64,000 nucleotides of DNA, from positions 62,001 through 126,000 of the forward strand of contig NW_026912215.1 in NCBI RefSeq assembly GCF_963662255.1. The letters are read 5' to 3'. The notes below the pieces were generated by a model. The model ran no database searches. It had not been told where the DNA came from and worked only from the letters and a program-made list of their open reading frames with translations. The DNA comes from Cinclus cinclus. Taxonomy: Eukaryota; Chordata; Aves; Passeriformes; Cinclidae. This document shows, piece after piece, positions 1-11,100 of the stretch. The stretch's first letter is position 1. Every line of letters begins with the position of its first letter. The position numbers and the translations under genes were made by a program.

Positions 1-183
1 TGACCCAATGCAGGCTAACAATCTAATGATCCCTTGTGGCACCGGGGGGTATAAAAAGGGCCAGGGATGGATTGTTACAGCACGGGGACCAATAGAAACA
101 AGAATCTATTATGCCACCGTGGAGGCCAAGAATCAAATGATTCATTGTGACATCAAGTGGCCTAAAAGGGCATGGGATGCATT
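1..183 (+). repeat. Partial type A monomer at the window edge
   Basis: The window begins one base into sub-repeat 2 of a TATA-type monomer. TATAAAAA starts at 50, and sub-repeats 4-6 follow in the usual order up to the monomer boundary at 183/184. It reads AGAAACAAGAATC where most copies have AGAAGCAAGGATC. The missing 5' part lies upstream of the window. Confidence 0.9.
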
Positions 184-403
184 GTGACACCACAGAGGTT
201 AAGAGAAGCAAGGAACCATTGAGACCCAATGCAGGCTAACAATCTAATGATCCCTTGTGGCACCAATGGGCCTAAAAGGGGCAGGGATGAATTGTTACAA
301 CACGGGGACCAATAGAAGCAAGGATCTATTATGCCACCACGGAGGCCAAGAATCAAATGATTCATTGTGACATCAAGTGGCCTAAAAGGGCATGGGATGC
401 ATT
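184..403 (+). repeat. Representative type D monomer, first complete monomer
   Basis: This is a 220-bp monomer with sub-repeats at 184-220, 221-256, 257-293, 294-330, 331-366 and 367-403. Sub-repeat 3 is the GGGCCTAAAAGGGGC form ending GATGAATT, and sub-repeat 4 is GTTACAACACGGGGACC. It combines the B-like sub-repeat 3 with the A-like sub-repeat 4, so it may derive from an exchange between those types. Similar copies lie at about 2.85, 5.5, 14.95, 19.15, 28.6, 29.7, 41.4, 44.7, 49.1, 53.1, 58.2 and 60.3 kb. Confidence 0.85.
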
Positions 404-623
404 GTGACAGCACAGAGGTTAAGAGAAGCAAGGAACCATTGTGACGCAATGTAGGCTAACAATCTAAGAATCCCTTTTGACACCAGGGGGCGCAAAATGA
501 CCACGGATGAACCTTGACAGCATGGGGACCTATAGAAGCAAGGAACCATTATGACACCATGAAGGCCAAGAATCAAATGGTTCATTGTAAGACCAAGTGG
601 CCTAAAAGGGCTTGGAATGCATT
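404..623 (+). repeat. Representative type C monomer (CTCF-like type)
   Basis: Sub-repeat 2 ends AAGAATCCCTTTT, sub-repeat 3 carries CACCAGGGGGCGC at 481-493, sub-repeat 4 reads GCATGGGGACCTATAG, sub-repeat 5 has ATGAAGGCC and ATGGTTCATT, and sub-repeat 6 is GTAAGACCAAG with CTTGGAATGCATT. These changes travel together, so type C is a linked haplotype rather than a single motif variant. Related copies with GGGGGCGAAAAAGG, CAACAGGGGGCGC, AAACCAGGTGGCGC or CACAAGGGGGCGC share the same flanking alleles. Confidence 0.88.
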
Positions 624-1505
624 GTGACACCACAGAGGTTAAGAGAAGCAAGGAACCATTGTGACCCAATGCAGGCTAACAATCTAATGATCCCTTGTGA
701 CACCAATGGGCCTAAAAGGGCCAGGGATGAATTGTGAAAGCATGGGGCCCCAGTAAAACCTGGTACAATTATGCCACCATGGAGGCCAAGAATCAAATGA
801 TTCATTGTGACATCAAGTGGCCTAAAAGGGCATGGGATGCATTGTGACACCACAGGGGTTAAGAGAAGCAAGGCACCATTGTAACCCAATGAAGGCTATC
901 AATCTAAGAATCCCTTTTGACACCAGGGGGCGAAAAAGGACCATGGATGAACTCTGACATCATGGGGACCTATAGAAGCAAGGAACCATTATGACACCAT
1001 GAAGGCCAAGAATCAAATGGTTCATTGTAAGACCAAGTGGCCTAAAAGGGCTTGGAATGCATTGTGACACCACAGAGGTTAAGAGAAGCCAGGAACCATT
1101 GTGACCCAATGCAGGCTAACAATCTAATGATCCCTTGTGGCACCAGGGGGTATAAAAAGGGCCAGGGATGGATTGTTACAGCACGGGGACCAATAGAAGC
1201 AAGGATCTATTATGCCACCGTGGAGGCCAAGAATCAAATGATTCATTGTGTCATCAAGTGGCCTAAAAGGGCATGGGATGCATTGTGACACCACAGGGGT
1301 TAGGATGAAGCAAGGATCCATTGTGACCCAATGGAGGCTAATAATCCCAGGATCCCATTTGACACCAGGGGGCGTAAAAGGGCCAGGGATGGATTGTTAC
1401 AGCACGGGGACCAATAGAAGCAAGGATCTATTATGCCACCATGGAGGCCAAGAATCAAATAATTCATTGTGACATCAAGTGGCCTAAAAGGGCATGGGAT
1501 GCATT

Positions 1506-1725
1506 GTGACAACACAGGGGTTAAGAGAAGCAAGGATCCATTGTGACCCAATGGAGGCTAACAATCTAATGATCCCTTGTGACACCAATGGGCCTAAAAG
1601 GGGCAGGGATGTATTGTGAAAGCATGGGGCCCAATTAAAACCTGGTACAATTACGCCACCATGGAGGCCAAGAATCAAATGATTCATTGTGATATCAAGT
1701 GGCCTAAAAGGGCATGGGATGCATT
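1506..1725 (+). repeat. Representative type B monomer
   Basis: Sub-repeat 3 reads CCAATGGGCCTAAAAGGGGC and sub-repeat 4 reads GTGAAAGCATGGGGCCC followed by AATTAAAACCTGGTACAATT. Subforms have GGGGCCCCAGTAAAACC (for example near 745-760), GGGCCCAGTGAAAACATGG (near 2288-2306) or GGGGACCCAGTAAAACC (near 30256-30270). A one-base-shorter form with AAAAGGGCAGG occurs from about 26.9 kb rightwards, giving 219-bp monomers. Confidence 0.88.
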
Positions 1726-1945
1726 GTGACACCACAGGGGTTAAGAGAAGCAAGGAACCATTGTGACCCAATGTAGGCTAACAATCTAAGAATCCCTTTT
1801 GACAACAGGGGGCGCAAAAGGACCACGGATGAACTCTGACAGCATGGAGAGCTATAGAAACAAGGAACCATTATGACACCATGAAGGCCAAGAATCAAAT
1901 GGTTCATTGTAAGACCAAGTGGCCTAAAAGGGCTTGGAATGCATT

Positions 1946-1982
1946 GTGACACCACAGAGGTTAAGAGAAGCAAGGAACCATT
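1946..1982 (+). repeat. Sub-repeat 1 (37 bp)
   Basis: This unit begins GTGACACCACAGAGG and ends AGAAGCAAGGAACCATT. Its second half closely matches sub-repeat 4, which has AGAAGCAAGGATCTATT. Across the array it varies mainly at ACACCACAG/ACAGCACAG, GAGG/GGGG, and GGAACC/GGATCC/GGCACC. Confidence 0.9.
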
Positions 1983-2018
1983 GTGACCCAATGCAGGCTA
2001 ACAATCTAATGATCCCTT
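1983..2018 (+). repeat. Sub-repeat 2 (36 bp)
   Basis: This unit begins GTGACCCAATGCAGGC and ends AATCTAATGATCCCTT. It pairs with sub-repeat 5: AGGCTAACAATCTAATGATCC against AGGCCAAGAATCAAATGATTC. Both are 36 bp, one base shorter than the other sub-repeats. A right-half allele has GTCACCCAATTGAGG here. Confidence 0.9.
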
Positions 2019-2056
2019 GTGGCACCAGGGGGTATAAAAAGGGCCAGGGATGGATT
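2019..2056 (+). repeat. Sub-repeat 3 (38 bp), the type-defining unit
   Basis: In this copy it contains GGGGGTATAAAAAGGG and ends CAGGGATGGATT. It pairs with sub-repeat 6, sharing the TAAAAGGG and ATGG/ATGC..ATT framework. It is the most diversified of the six: the same place holds TGGGCCTAAAAGGGGC in types B and D, GGGGGCGCAAAAGG in type C and GGGGGCGTAAAAGG in type E. Confidence 0.9.
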
Positions 2057-2093
2057 GTTACAGCACGGGGACCAATAGAAGCAAGGATCTATT
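2057..2093 (+). repeat. Sub-repeat 4 (37 bp)
   Basis: This unit begins GTTACAGCACGGGGACC and ends AGAAGCAAGGATCTATT. It is the counterpart of sub-repeat 1 in the second 110-bp half. It is the second type-defining unit: types A and D keep this form, type B has GCATGGGGCCC plus an AAAACCTGGTACAATT ending, and type C has GCATGGGGACCTATAG. Confidence 0.9.
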
Positions 2094-2129
2094 ATGCCAC
2101 CGTGGAGGCCAAGAATCAAATGATTCATT
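2094..2129 (+). repeat. Sub-repeat 5 (36 bp), strongly conserved
   Basis: This unit begins ATGCCACCGTGGAGGCC and ends AATCAAATGATTCATT. Most copies keep AAGAATCAAATGATTCATT; type C has GAAGGCC and ATGGTTCATT, and many copies have AAATAATTCATT. The start varies as ATGCC, ACGCC, TCGCC or AAGCC. Confidence 0.9.
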
Positions 2130-2166
2130 GTGACATCAAGTGGCCTAAAAGGGCATGGGATGCATT
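2130..2166 (+). repeat. Sub-repeat 6 (37 bp), the most conserved unit
   Basis: This unit begins GTGACATCAAGTGGCC and ends GGGCATGGGATGCATT. It is nearly invariant outside type C, which often has GTAAGACCAAG and CTTGGAATGCATT. ATGCAT is kept in almost every monomer, so the array would cut to a 220-bp ladder at that site. Confidence 0.9.
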
Positions 2167-2692
2167 GTGACAGCACAGGGGTTAAGAGAAGCAAGGATCC
2201 ATTGTGACCCAATGGAGGCTAACAATCTAAGGATCCCTTTTGACACCAATGGGCCTAAAAGGGGCAGGGATGTATTGTGAAAGCATGGGGCCCAGTGAAA
2301 ACATGGTACAATCAAGCCAACATGGAGGCCAAGAATCAAATGATTCATTGTGACATCAAGTGGCCTAAAAGGGCATGGGATGCATTGTGACACCACAGGG
2401 GTTAAGAGAACCAAGGCAGCATTGTAACCCAATGCAGGCTAACAATCTAAGAATCCCTTTTGACACCAGGGGGCGCAAAAGGACCACGGATGAACTCTGA
2501 CAGCATGGGGACCTATAGAAGCAAGGAACCATTATGACACCATGAAGGCCAAGAATCAAATGGTTCATTGTGACATCAAGTGGCCTAAAAGGGCTTGGAA
2601 TGCATTGTGACAGCACAGAGGTTAAGAGAAGCAAGGAACCATTGTGACCCAATGCAGGCTAACAATCTAATGATCCCTTGTGGCACCGGGGG

Positions 2693-5600
2693 GTATAAAA
2701 AGGGCCAGGGATGGATTGTTACAGCACGGGGACCAATAGAAGCAAGGATCTATTATGCCACCATGGAGGCCAAGAATCAAATGATTCATTGTGACATCAA
2801 GTGGCCTAAAAGGGCATGGGATGCATTGTGACACCACAGAGGTTAAGAGAAGCAAGGAACCATTGAGACCCAATGCAGGCTAACAATCTAATGATCCCTT
2901 GTGACACCAATGGGCCTAAAAGGGGCAGGGATGAATTGTTACAACACGGGGACCAATAGAAGCAAGGATCTATTATGCCACCACGGAGGCCAAGAATCAA
3001 ATGATTCATTGTGACGTCAAGTGGCCTAAAAGGGCATGGGATGCATTGTGACAGCACAGGGGTTAAGAGAAGCAAGGAACCATTGTGACCCATTGCAGGC
3101 TAACAATCTAATGATCCCTAGTGACACCAATGAGCCTAAAAGGTCCAGGGATGGATTGCTACAGCACGGGGACCAATAGAAGCAAGGATCTATTATGCCA
3201 CCATGGAGGCCAAGAATCAAATAATTCATTGTGACATCAAGTGGCCTAAAAGGGCATGGGATGCATTGTGACAGCACAGGGGTTAAGAGAAGCAAGGATC
3301 CATTGTGACCCAATGGAGGCTAACAATCTAATGATCCCTTGTGACACCAATGGGCCTAAAAGGGGCAGGGATGTATTGTGAAAGCATGGGGCACAATTAA
3401 AACCTGGTACAATTACGCCACCATGGAGGCCAAGAATCAAATGATTCATTGTGACATCAAGTGGCCTAAAAGGGCATGGGATGCATTGTGACACCACAGG
3501 GGTTAAGAGAAGCAAGGCACCATTGTAACCCAATGAAGGCTATCAATCTAAGAATCCCTTTTGACACCAGGGGGCGAAAAAGGACCATGGATGAACTCTG
3601 ACATCATGGGGACCTATAGAAGCAAGGAACCATTATGACACCATGAAGGCCAAGAATCAAATGGTTCATTGTAAGACCAAGTGGCCTAAAAGGGCTTGGA
3701 ATGCATTGTGACACCACAGAGGTTAAGAGAAGCCAGGAACCATTGTGACCCAATGCAGGCTAACAATCTAATGATCCCTTGTGGCACCAGGGGGTATAAA
3801 AAGGGCCAGGGATGGATTGTTACAGCACGGGGACCAATAGAAGCAAGGATCTATTATGCCACCGTGGAGGCCAAGAATCAAATGATTCATTGTGACATCA
3901 AGTGGCCTAAAAGGGCATGGGATGCATTGTGACAGCACAGGGGTTAAGAGAAGCAAGGATCCATTGTGACCCAATGCAGGCTAAAAATCTAATGATCCCT
4001 AGTGACACCAATGGGCCTAAAAGGGCCAGGGATGTATTGTGAATGCATGGGGCCCAGTGAAAACATGGTACAATCAAGCCAACATGGAGGCCAAGAATCA
4101 AATGATTCATTGTGACATCAAGTGGCCTAAAAGGGCATGGGATGCATTGTGACACCACAGGGGTTAAGAGAACCAAGGCACCATTGTAACCCAATGCAGG
4201 CTAACAATCTAAGAATCCCTTTTGACACCAGGGGGCGCAAAAGGACCACGGATGAACTCTGACAGCATGGGGACCTATAGAAGCAAGGAACCATTATGAC
4301 ACCATGAAGGCCAAGAATCAAGTGGTTCATTGTGACATCAAGTGGCCTAAAAGGGCTTGGAATGCATTGTGACAGCACAGAGGTTAAGAGAAGCAAGGAA
4401 CCATTGTGACCCAATGCAGGCTAACAATCTAATGATCCCTTGTGGCACCGGGGGGTATAAAAAGGGCCAGGGATGGATTGTTACAGCACGGGGACCAATA
4501 GAAGCAAGGATCTATTATGCCACCATGGAGGCCAAGAATCAAATGATTCATTGTGACATCAAGTGGCCTAAAAGGGCATGGGATGCATTGTGACAGCACA
4601 GGGGTTAAGAGAAGCAAGGATCCATTGTGACCCAATGGAGGCTAACTATCTAATGATCCCTTTTGACACCAATGGGCCTAAAAGGGGCAGGGATGTATTG
4701 TGAAAGCATGGGGCCCAATTAAAACCTGGTACAATTACGCCACCATGGAGGCCAAGAATCAAATGATTCATTGTGACATCAAGTGGCCTAAAAGGGCATG
4801 GGATGCATTGTGACACCACAGGGGTTAAGAGAAGCAAGGCACCATTGTAACCCAATGAAGGCTATCAATCTAAGAATCCCTTTTGACACCAGGGGGCGAA
4901 AAAGGACCATGGATGAACTCTGACATCATGGGGACCTATAGAAGCAAGGAACCATTATGACACCATGAAGGCCAAGAATCAAATGGTTCATTGTAAGACC
5001 AAGTGGCCTAAAAGGGCTTGGAATGCATTGTGACACCACAGAGGTTAAGAGAAGCCAGGAACCATTGTGACCCAATGCAGGCTAACAATCTAATGATCCC
5101 TTGTGGCACCAGGGGGTATAAAAAGGGCCAGGGATGGATTGTTACAGCACGGGGACCAATAGAAGCAAGGATCTATTATGCCACCGTGGAGGCCAAGAAT
5201 CAAATGATTCATTGTGACATCAAGTGGCCTAAAAGGGCATGGGATGCATTGTGACAGCACAGGGGTTAAGAGAAGCAAGGAACCATTGTGACCCAATGCA
5301 GGCTAAAAATCTAATGATCCCTAGTGACACCAATGGGCCTAAAAGGGCCAGGGATGGATTGTTACAGCACGGGGACCAATAGAAGCAAGGATCTATTATG
5401 CCACCATGGAGGCCAAGAATCAAATGATTCATTGTGACATCAAGTGGCCTAAAAGGGCATGGGATGCATTGTGACACCACAGAGGTTAAGAGAAGCAAGG
5501 AACCATTGAGACCCAATGCAGGCTAACAATCTAATGATCCCTTGTGACACCAATGGGCCTAAAAGGGGCAGGGATGAATTGTTACAACACGGGGACCAAT

Positions 5601-8100
5601 AGAAGCAAGGATCTATTATGCCACCACGGAGGCCAAGAATCAAATGATTCATTGTGACGTCAAGTGGCCTAAAAGGGCATGGGATGCATTGTGACAGCAC
5701 AGGGGTTAAGAGAAGCAAGGAACCATTGTGACCCATTGCAGGCTAACAATCTAATGATCCCTAGTGACACCAATGAGCCTAAAAGGTCCAGGGATGGATT
5801 GCTACAGCACGGGGACCAATAGAAGCAAGGATCTATTATGCCACCATGGAGGCCAAGAATCAAATAATTCATTGTGACATCAAGTGGCCTAAAAGGGCAT
5901 GGGATGCATTGTGACAGCACAGGGGTTAAGAGAAGCAAGGATCCATTGTGACCCAATGGAGGCTAACAATCTAATGATCCCTTGTGACACCAATGGGCCT
6001 AAAAGGGGCAGGGATGTATTGTGAAAGCATGGGGCACAATTAAAACCTGGTACAATTACGCCACCATGGAGGCCAAGAATCAAATGATTCATTGTGACAT
6101 CAAGTGGCCTAAAAGGGCATGGGATGCATTGTGACACCACAGGGGTTAAGAGAAGCAAGGCACCATTGTAACCCAATGAAGGCTATCAATCTAAGAATCC
6201 CTTTTGACACCAGGGGGCGAAAAAGGACCATGGATGAACTCTGACATCATGGGGACCTATAGAAGCAAGGAACCATTATGACACCATGAAGGCCAAGAAT
6301 CAAATGGTTCATTGTAAGACCAAGTGGCCTAAAAGGGCTTGGAATGCATTGTGACACCACAGAGGTTAAGAGAAGCCAGGAACCATTGTGACCCAATGCA
6401 GGCTAACAATCTAATGATCCCTTGTGGCACCAGGGGGTATAAAAAGGGCCAGGGATGGATTGTTACAGCACGGGGACCAATAGAAGCAAGGATCTATTAT
6501 GCCACCGTGGAGGCCAAGAATCAAATGATTCATTGTGACATCAAGTGGCCTAAAAGGGCATGGGATGCATTGTGACAGCACAGGGGTTAAGAGAAGCAAG
6601 GATCCATTGTGACCCAATGCAGGCTAAAAATCTAATGATCCCTAGTGACACCAATGGGCCTAAAAGGGGCAGGGATGTATTGTGAATGCATGGGGCCCAG
6701 TGAAAACATGGTACAATCAAGCCAACATGGAGGCCAAGAATCAAATGATTCATTGTGACATCAAGTGGCCTAAAAGGGCATGGGATGCATTGTGACACCA
6801 CAGGGGTTAAGAGAACCAAGGCACCATTGTAACCCAATGCAGGCTAACAATCTAAGAATCCCTTTTGACACCAGGGGGCGCAAAAGGACCACGGATGAAC
6901 TCTGACAGCATGGGGACCTATAGAAGCAAGGAACCATTATGACACCATGAAGGCCAAGAATCAAGTGGTTCATTGTGACATCAAGTGGCCTAAAAGGGCT
7001 TGGAATGCATTGTGACAGCACAGAGGTTAAGAGAAGCAAGGAACCATTGTGACCCAATGCAGGCTAACAATCTAATGATCCCTTGTGGCACCGGGGGGTA
7101 TAAAAAGGGCCAGGGATGGATTGTTACAGCACGGGGACCAATAGAAGCAAGGATCTATTATGCCACCATGGAGGCCAAGAATCAAATGATTCATTGTGAC
7201 ATCAAGTGGCCTAAAAGGGCATGGGATGCATTGTGACAGCACAGGGGTTAAGAGAAGCAAGGATCCATTGTGACCCAATGGAGGCTAACTATCTAATGAT
7301 CCCTTTTGACACCAATGGGCCTAAAAGGGGCAGGGATGTATTGTGAAAGCATGGGGCCCAATTAAAACCTGGTACAATTACGCCACCATGGAGGCCAAGA
7401 ATCAAATGATTCATTGTGACATCAAGTGGCCTAAAAGGGCATGGGATGCATTGTGACACCACAGGGGTTAAGAGAAGCAAGGCACCATTGTAACCCAATG
7501 AAGGCTATCAATCTAAGAATCCCTTTTGACACCAGGGGGCGAAAAAGGACCATGGATGAACTCTGACATCATGGGGACCTATAGAAGCAAGGAACCATTA
7601 TGACACCATGAAGGCCAAGAATCAAATGGTTCATTGTAAGACCAAGTGGCCTAAAAGGGCTTGGAATGCATTGTGACACCACAGAGGTTAAGAGAAGCCA
7701 GGAACCATTGTGACCCAATGCAGGCTAACAATCTAATGATCCCTTGTGGCACCAGGGGGTATAAAAAGGGCCAGGGATGGATTGTTACAGCACGGGGACC
7801 AATAGAAGCAAGGATCTATTATGCCACCGTGGAGGCCAAGAATCAAATGATTCATTGTGACATCAAGTGGCCTAAAAGGGCATGGGATGCATTGTGACAG
7901 CACAGGGGTTAAGAGAAGCAAGGAACCATTGTGACCCAATGCAGGCTAAAAATCTAATGATCCCTAGTGACACCAATGGGCATAAAAGGGCCAGGGATGG
8001 ATTGTTACAGCACGGGGACCAATAGAAGCAAGGATCTATTATGCCACCATGGAGGCCAAGAATCAAATAATTCATTGTGACATCAAGTGGCCTAAAAGGG
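2693..8100 (+). repeat. Two tandem copies of a 2,643-bp (12-monomer) block
   Basis: Sequence from about 2693 repeats from about 5336 with an offset of 2,643 bp, matching up to about 8100. Spot checks of copy 1 against copy 2 found only scattered single-base differences, such as GGGCCTAAAA against GGGCATAAAA at about 5335-5345/7978-7988. The match breaks at both ends into a different monomer type, as expected for an unequal exchange in register. Confidence 0.85.
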
Positions 8101-11100
8101 CATGGGATGCATTGTGACAGCACAGGGGTTAAGAGAAGCAAGGATCCATTGTGACCCAATGGAGGCTAACAATCTAAGAATCCCTTGTGACACCAATGGG
8201 CCTAAAAGGGGCAGGGATGTATTGTGAAAGCATGGGGCCCAATGAAAACCTGGTACAATTACGCCACCATGGAGGCCAAGAATCAAATGATTCATTGTAA
8301 GACCAAGTGGCCTAAAAGGGCATGGGATGCATTGTGACACCACAGGGGTTAAGAGAAGCAAGGAACCATTGTGACCCAATGTAGGCTAACAATCTAAGAA
8401 TCCCTTTTGACAACAGGGGGCGCAAAAGGACCACGGATGAACTCTGACAGCATGGAGAGCTATAGAAACAAGGAACCATTATGACACCATGAAGGCCAAG
8501 AATCAAATGGTTCATTGTAAGACCAAGTGGCCTAAAAGGGCTTGGAATGCATTGTGACACCACAGAGGTTAAGAGAAGCCAGGAACCATTGTGACCCAAT
8601 GCAGGCTAACAATCTAATGATCCCTTGTGGCACCAGGGGGTATAAAAAGGGCCAGGGATGGATTGTTACAGCACGGGGACCAATAGAAGCAAGGATCTAT
8701 TATGCCACCGTGGAGGCCAAGAATCAAATGATTCATTGTGACATCAAGTGGCCTAAAAGGGCATGGGATGCATTGTGACAGCACAGGGGTTAAGAGAAGC
8801 AAGGATCCATTGTGACCCAATGGAGGCTAACAATCTAATAATCCCTTTTGACACCAATGGGCCTAAAAGGGGCAGGGATGTATTGTGAAAGCATGGGGCC
8901 CAGTGAAAACATGGTACATTCAAGCCACCCTGGAGGCCAAGAATCAAATGATTCATTGTGACATCAAGTGGCCTAAAAGGGCATGGGATGCATTGTGACA
9001 CCACAGGGGTTAAGAGAACCAAGGAACCATTGTTACCCAATGCAGGCTAACAATCTAAGTATCCCTTGTGACACCAGGGGGCGCAAAAGGGCCACGGATG
9101 GACTCTGACAGCATGGGGACCTCTGGAAGCAAGGAACCATTATGACACCATGAAGGCCAAGAATCAAATGGTTCATTGTAAGACCAAGTGGTCTAAAAGG
9201 GCTTGGAATGCATTGTGACAGCACAGAGGTTAAGAGAAGCAAGGAACCATTGTGACCCATTGCAGGCTAACAATCTAATGATCCCTAGTGACACCAATGA
9301 GCCTAAAAGGTCCAGGGATGGATTGCTACAGCACGGGGACCAATAGAAGCAAGGATCTATTATGCCACCATGGAGGCCAAGAATCAAATAATTCATTGTG
9401 ACATCAAGTGGCCTAAAAGGGCATGGGATGCATTGTGACAGCACAGGGGTTAAGAGAAGCAAGGATCCATTGTGACCCAATGGAGGCTAACAATCTAATG
9501 ATCCCTTGTGACACCAATGGGCCTAAAAGGGGCAGGGATGTATTGTGAAAGCATGGGGCCCAATTAAAACCTGGTACAATTACGCCACCATGGAGGCCAA
9601 GAATCAAATGATTCATTGTGACATCAAGTGGCCTAAAAGGGCATGGGATGCATTGTGACACCACAGGGGTTAAGAGAAGCAAGGCACCATTGTAACCCAA
9701 TGAAGGCTATCAATCTAAGAATCCCTTTTGACACCAGGGGGCGAAAAAGGACCATGGATGAACTCTGACATCATGGGGACCTATAGAAGCAAGGAACCAT
9801 TATGACACCATGAAGGCCAAGAATCAAATGGTTCATTGTAAGACCAAGTGGCCTAAAAGGGCTTGGAATGCATTGTGACACCACAGAGGTTAAGAGAAGC
9901 CAGGAACCATTGTGACCCAATGCAGGCTAACAATCTAATGATCCCTTGTGGCACCAGGGGGTATAAAAAGGGCCAGGGATGGATTGTTACAGCACGGGGA
10001 CCAATAGAAGCAAGGATCTATTATGCCACCATGGAGGCCAAGAATCAAATGATTCATTGTGACATCAAGTGGCCTAAAAGGGCATGGGATGCATTGTGAC
10101 AGCACAGGGGTTAAGAGAAGCAAGGATCCATTGTGACCCAATGCAGGCTAAAAATCTAATGATCCCTAGTGACACCAATGGGCCTAAAAGGGGCAGGGAT
10201 GTATTGTGAATGCATGGGGCCCAGTGAAAACATGGTACAATCAAGCCAACATGGAGGCCAAGAATCAAATGATTCATTGTGACATCAAGTGGCCTAAAAG
10301 GGCATGGGATGCATTGTGACACCACAGGGGTTAAGAGAACCAAGGCACCATTGTAACCCAAAGCAGGCTAACAATCTAAGAATCCCTTTTGACACCAGGG
10401 GGCGCAAAAGGACCACGGATGAACTCTGACAGCATGGGGACCTATAGAAGCAAGGAACCATTATGACACCATGAAGGCCAAGAATCAAGTGGTTCATTGT
10501 GACATCAAGTGGCCTAAAAGGGCTTGGAATGCATTGTGACAGCACAGAGGTTAAGAGAAGCAAGGAACCATTGTGACCCAATGCAGGCTAACAATCTAAT
10601 GATCCCTTGTGGCACCGGGGGGTATAAAAAGGGCCAGGGATGGATTGTTACAGCACGGGGACCAATAGAAGCAAGGATCTATTATGCCACCATGGAGGCC
10701 AAGAATCAAATGATTCATTGTGACATCAAGTGGCCTAAAAGGGCATGGGATGCATTGTGACAGCACAGGGGTTAAGAGAAGCAAGGATCCATTGTGACCC
10801 AATGGAGGCTAACTATCTAATGATCCCTTTTGACACCAATGGGCCTAAAAGGGGCAGGGATGTATTGTGAAAGCATGGGGCCCAATTAAAACCTGGTACA
10901 ATTACGCCACCATGGAGGCCAAGAATCAAATGATTCATTGTGACATCAAGTGGCCTAAAAGGGCATGGGATGCATTGTGACACCACAGGGGTTAAGAGAA
11001 GCAAGGCACCATTGTAACCCAATGAAGGCTATCAATCTAAGAATCCCTTTTGACACCAGGGGGCGAAAAAGGACCATGGATGAACTCTGACATCATGGGG

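Larger units (their letters stand above)
1946..2166 (+). repeat. Reference type A monomer (TATA type, 221 bp)
   Basis: This copy matches the common type A sequence and serves as the reference for the six sub-repeats. Composition is 73 A, 43 C, 62 G and 43 T, so the + strand is 61% purine and GC is 47.5%. Sub-repeat 3 reads GTGGCACCAGGGGGTATAAA and onward, one base longer than in the other types, which accounts for 221 rather than 220 bp. Counting TATAAAAA, about 76 copies of this type occur. The most frequent spacing between them is 661 bp (3 monomers), with 441, 881, 1101 and 1321 bp also common, always near a multiple of 220. Confidence 0.95.

Noticed and set aside
745..760. GGGGCCCC palindrome as a special site
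   Set aside because: It is one subform of type B, arising from the GGGGCCC form by one base. No further structure surrounds it.
1052..1288. Open frames of about 78 codons on the + strand recurring in type A monomers
   Set aside because: They start at TTG or at an arbitrary ATG in the repeat, have no upstream signal, resemble no family I know, and merely read through the satellite. A 220-bp unit is not a multiple of three, so frames rotate and stop in the next monomer.
1484..1771. Overlapping 68-95 codon open frames on the - strand in almost every monomer
   Set aside because: They overlap one another and the + strand frames, begin at TTG, and vary by monomer type in step with the DNA rather than with codon constraint. 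They are by-products of the low stop density in this repeat.
2019..2093. G-quadruplex in the GGGGG..GGG..GGG..GGGG stretch of sub-repeats 3-4
   Set aside because: The last loop is about 20 bases, longer than in canonical quadruplexes. A weak structure is possible but not supported.
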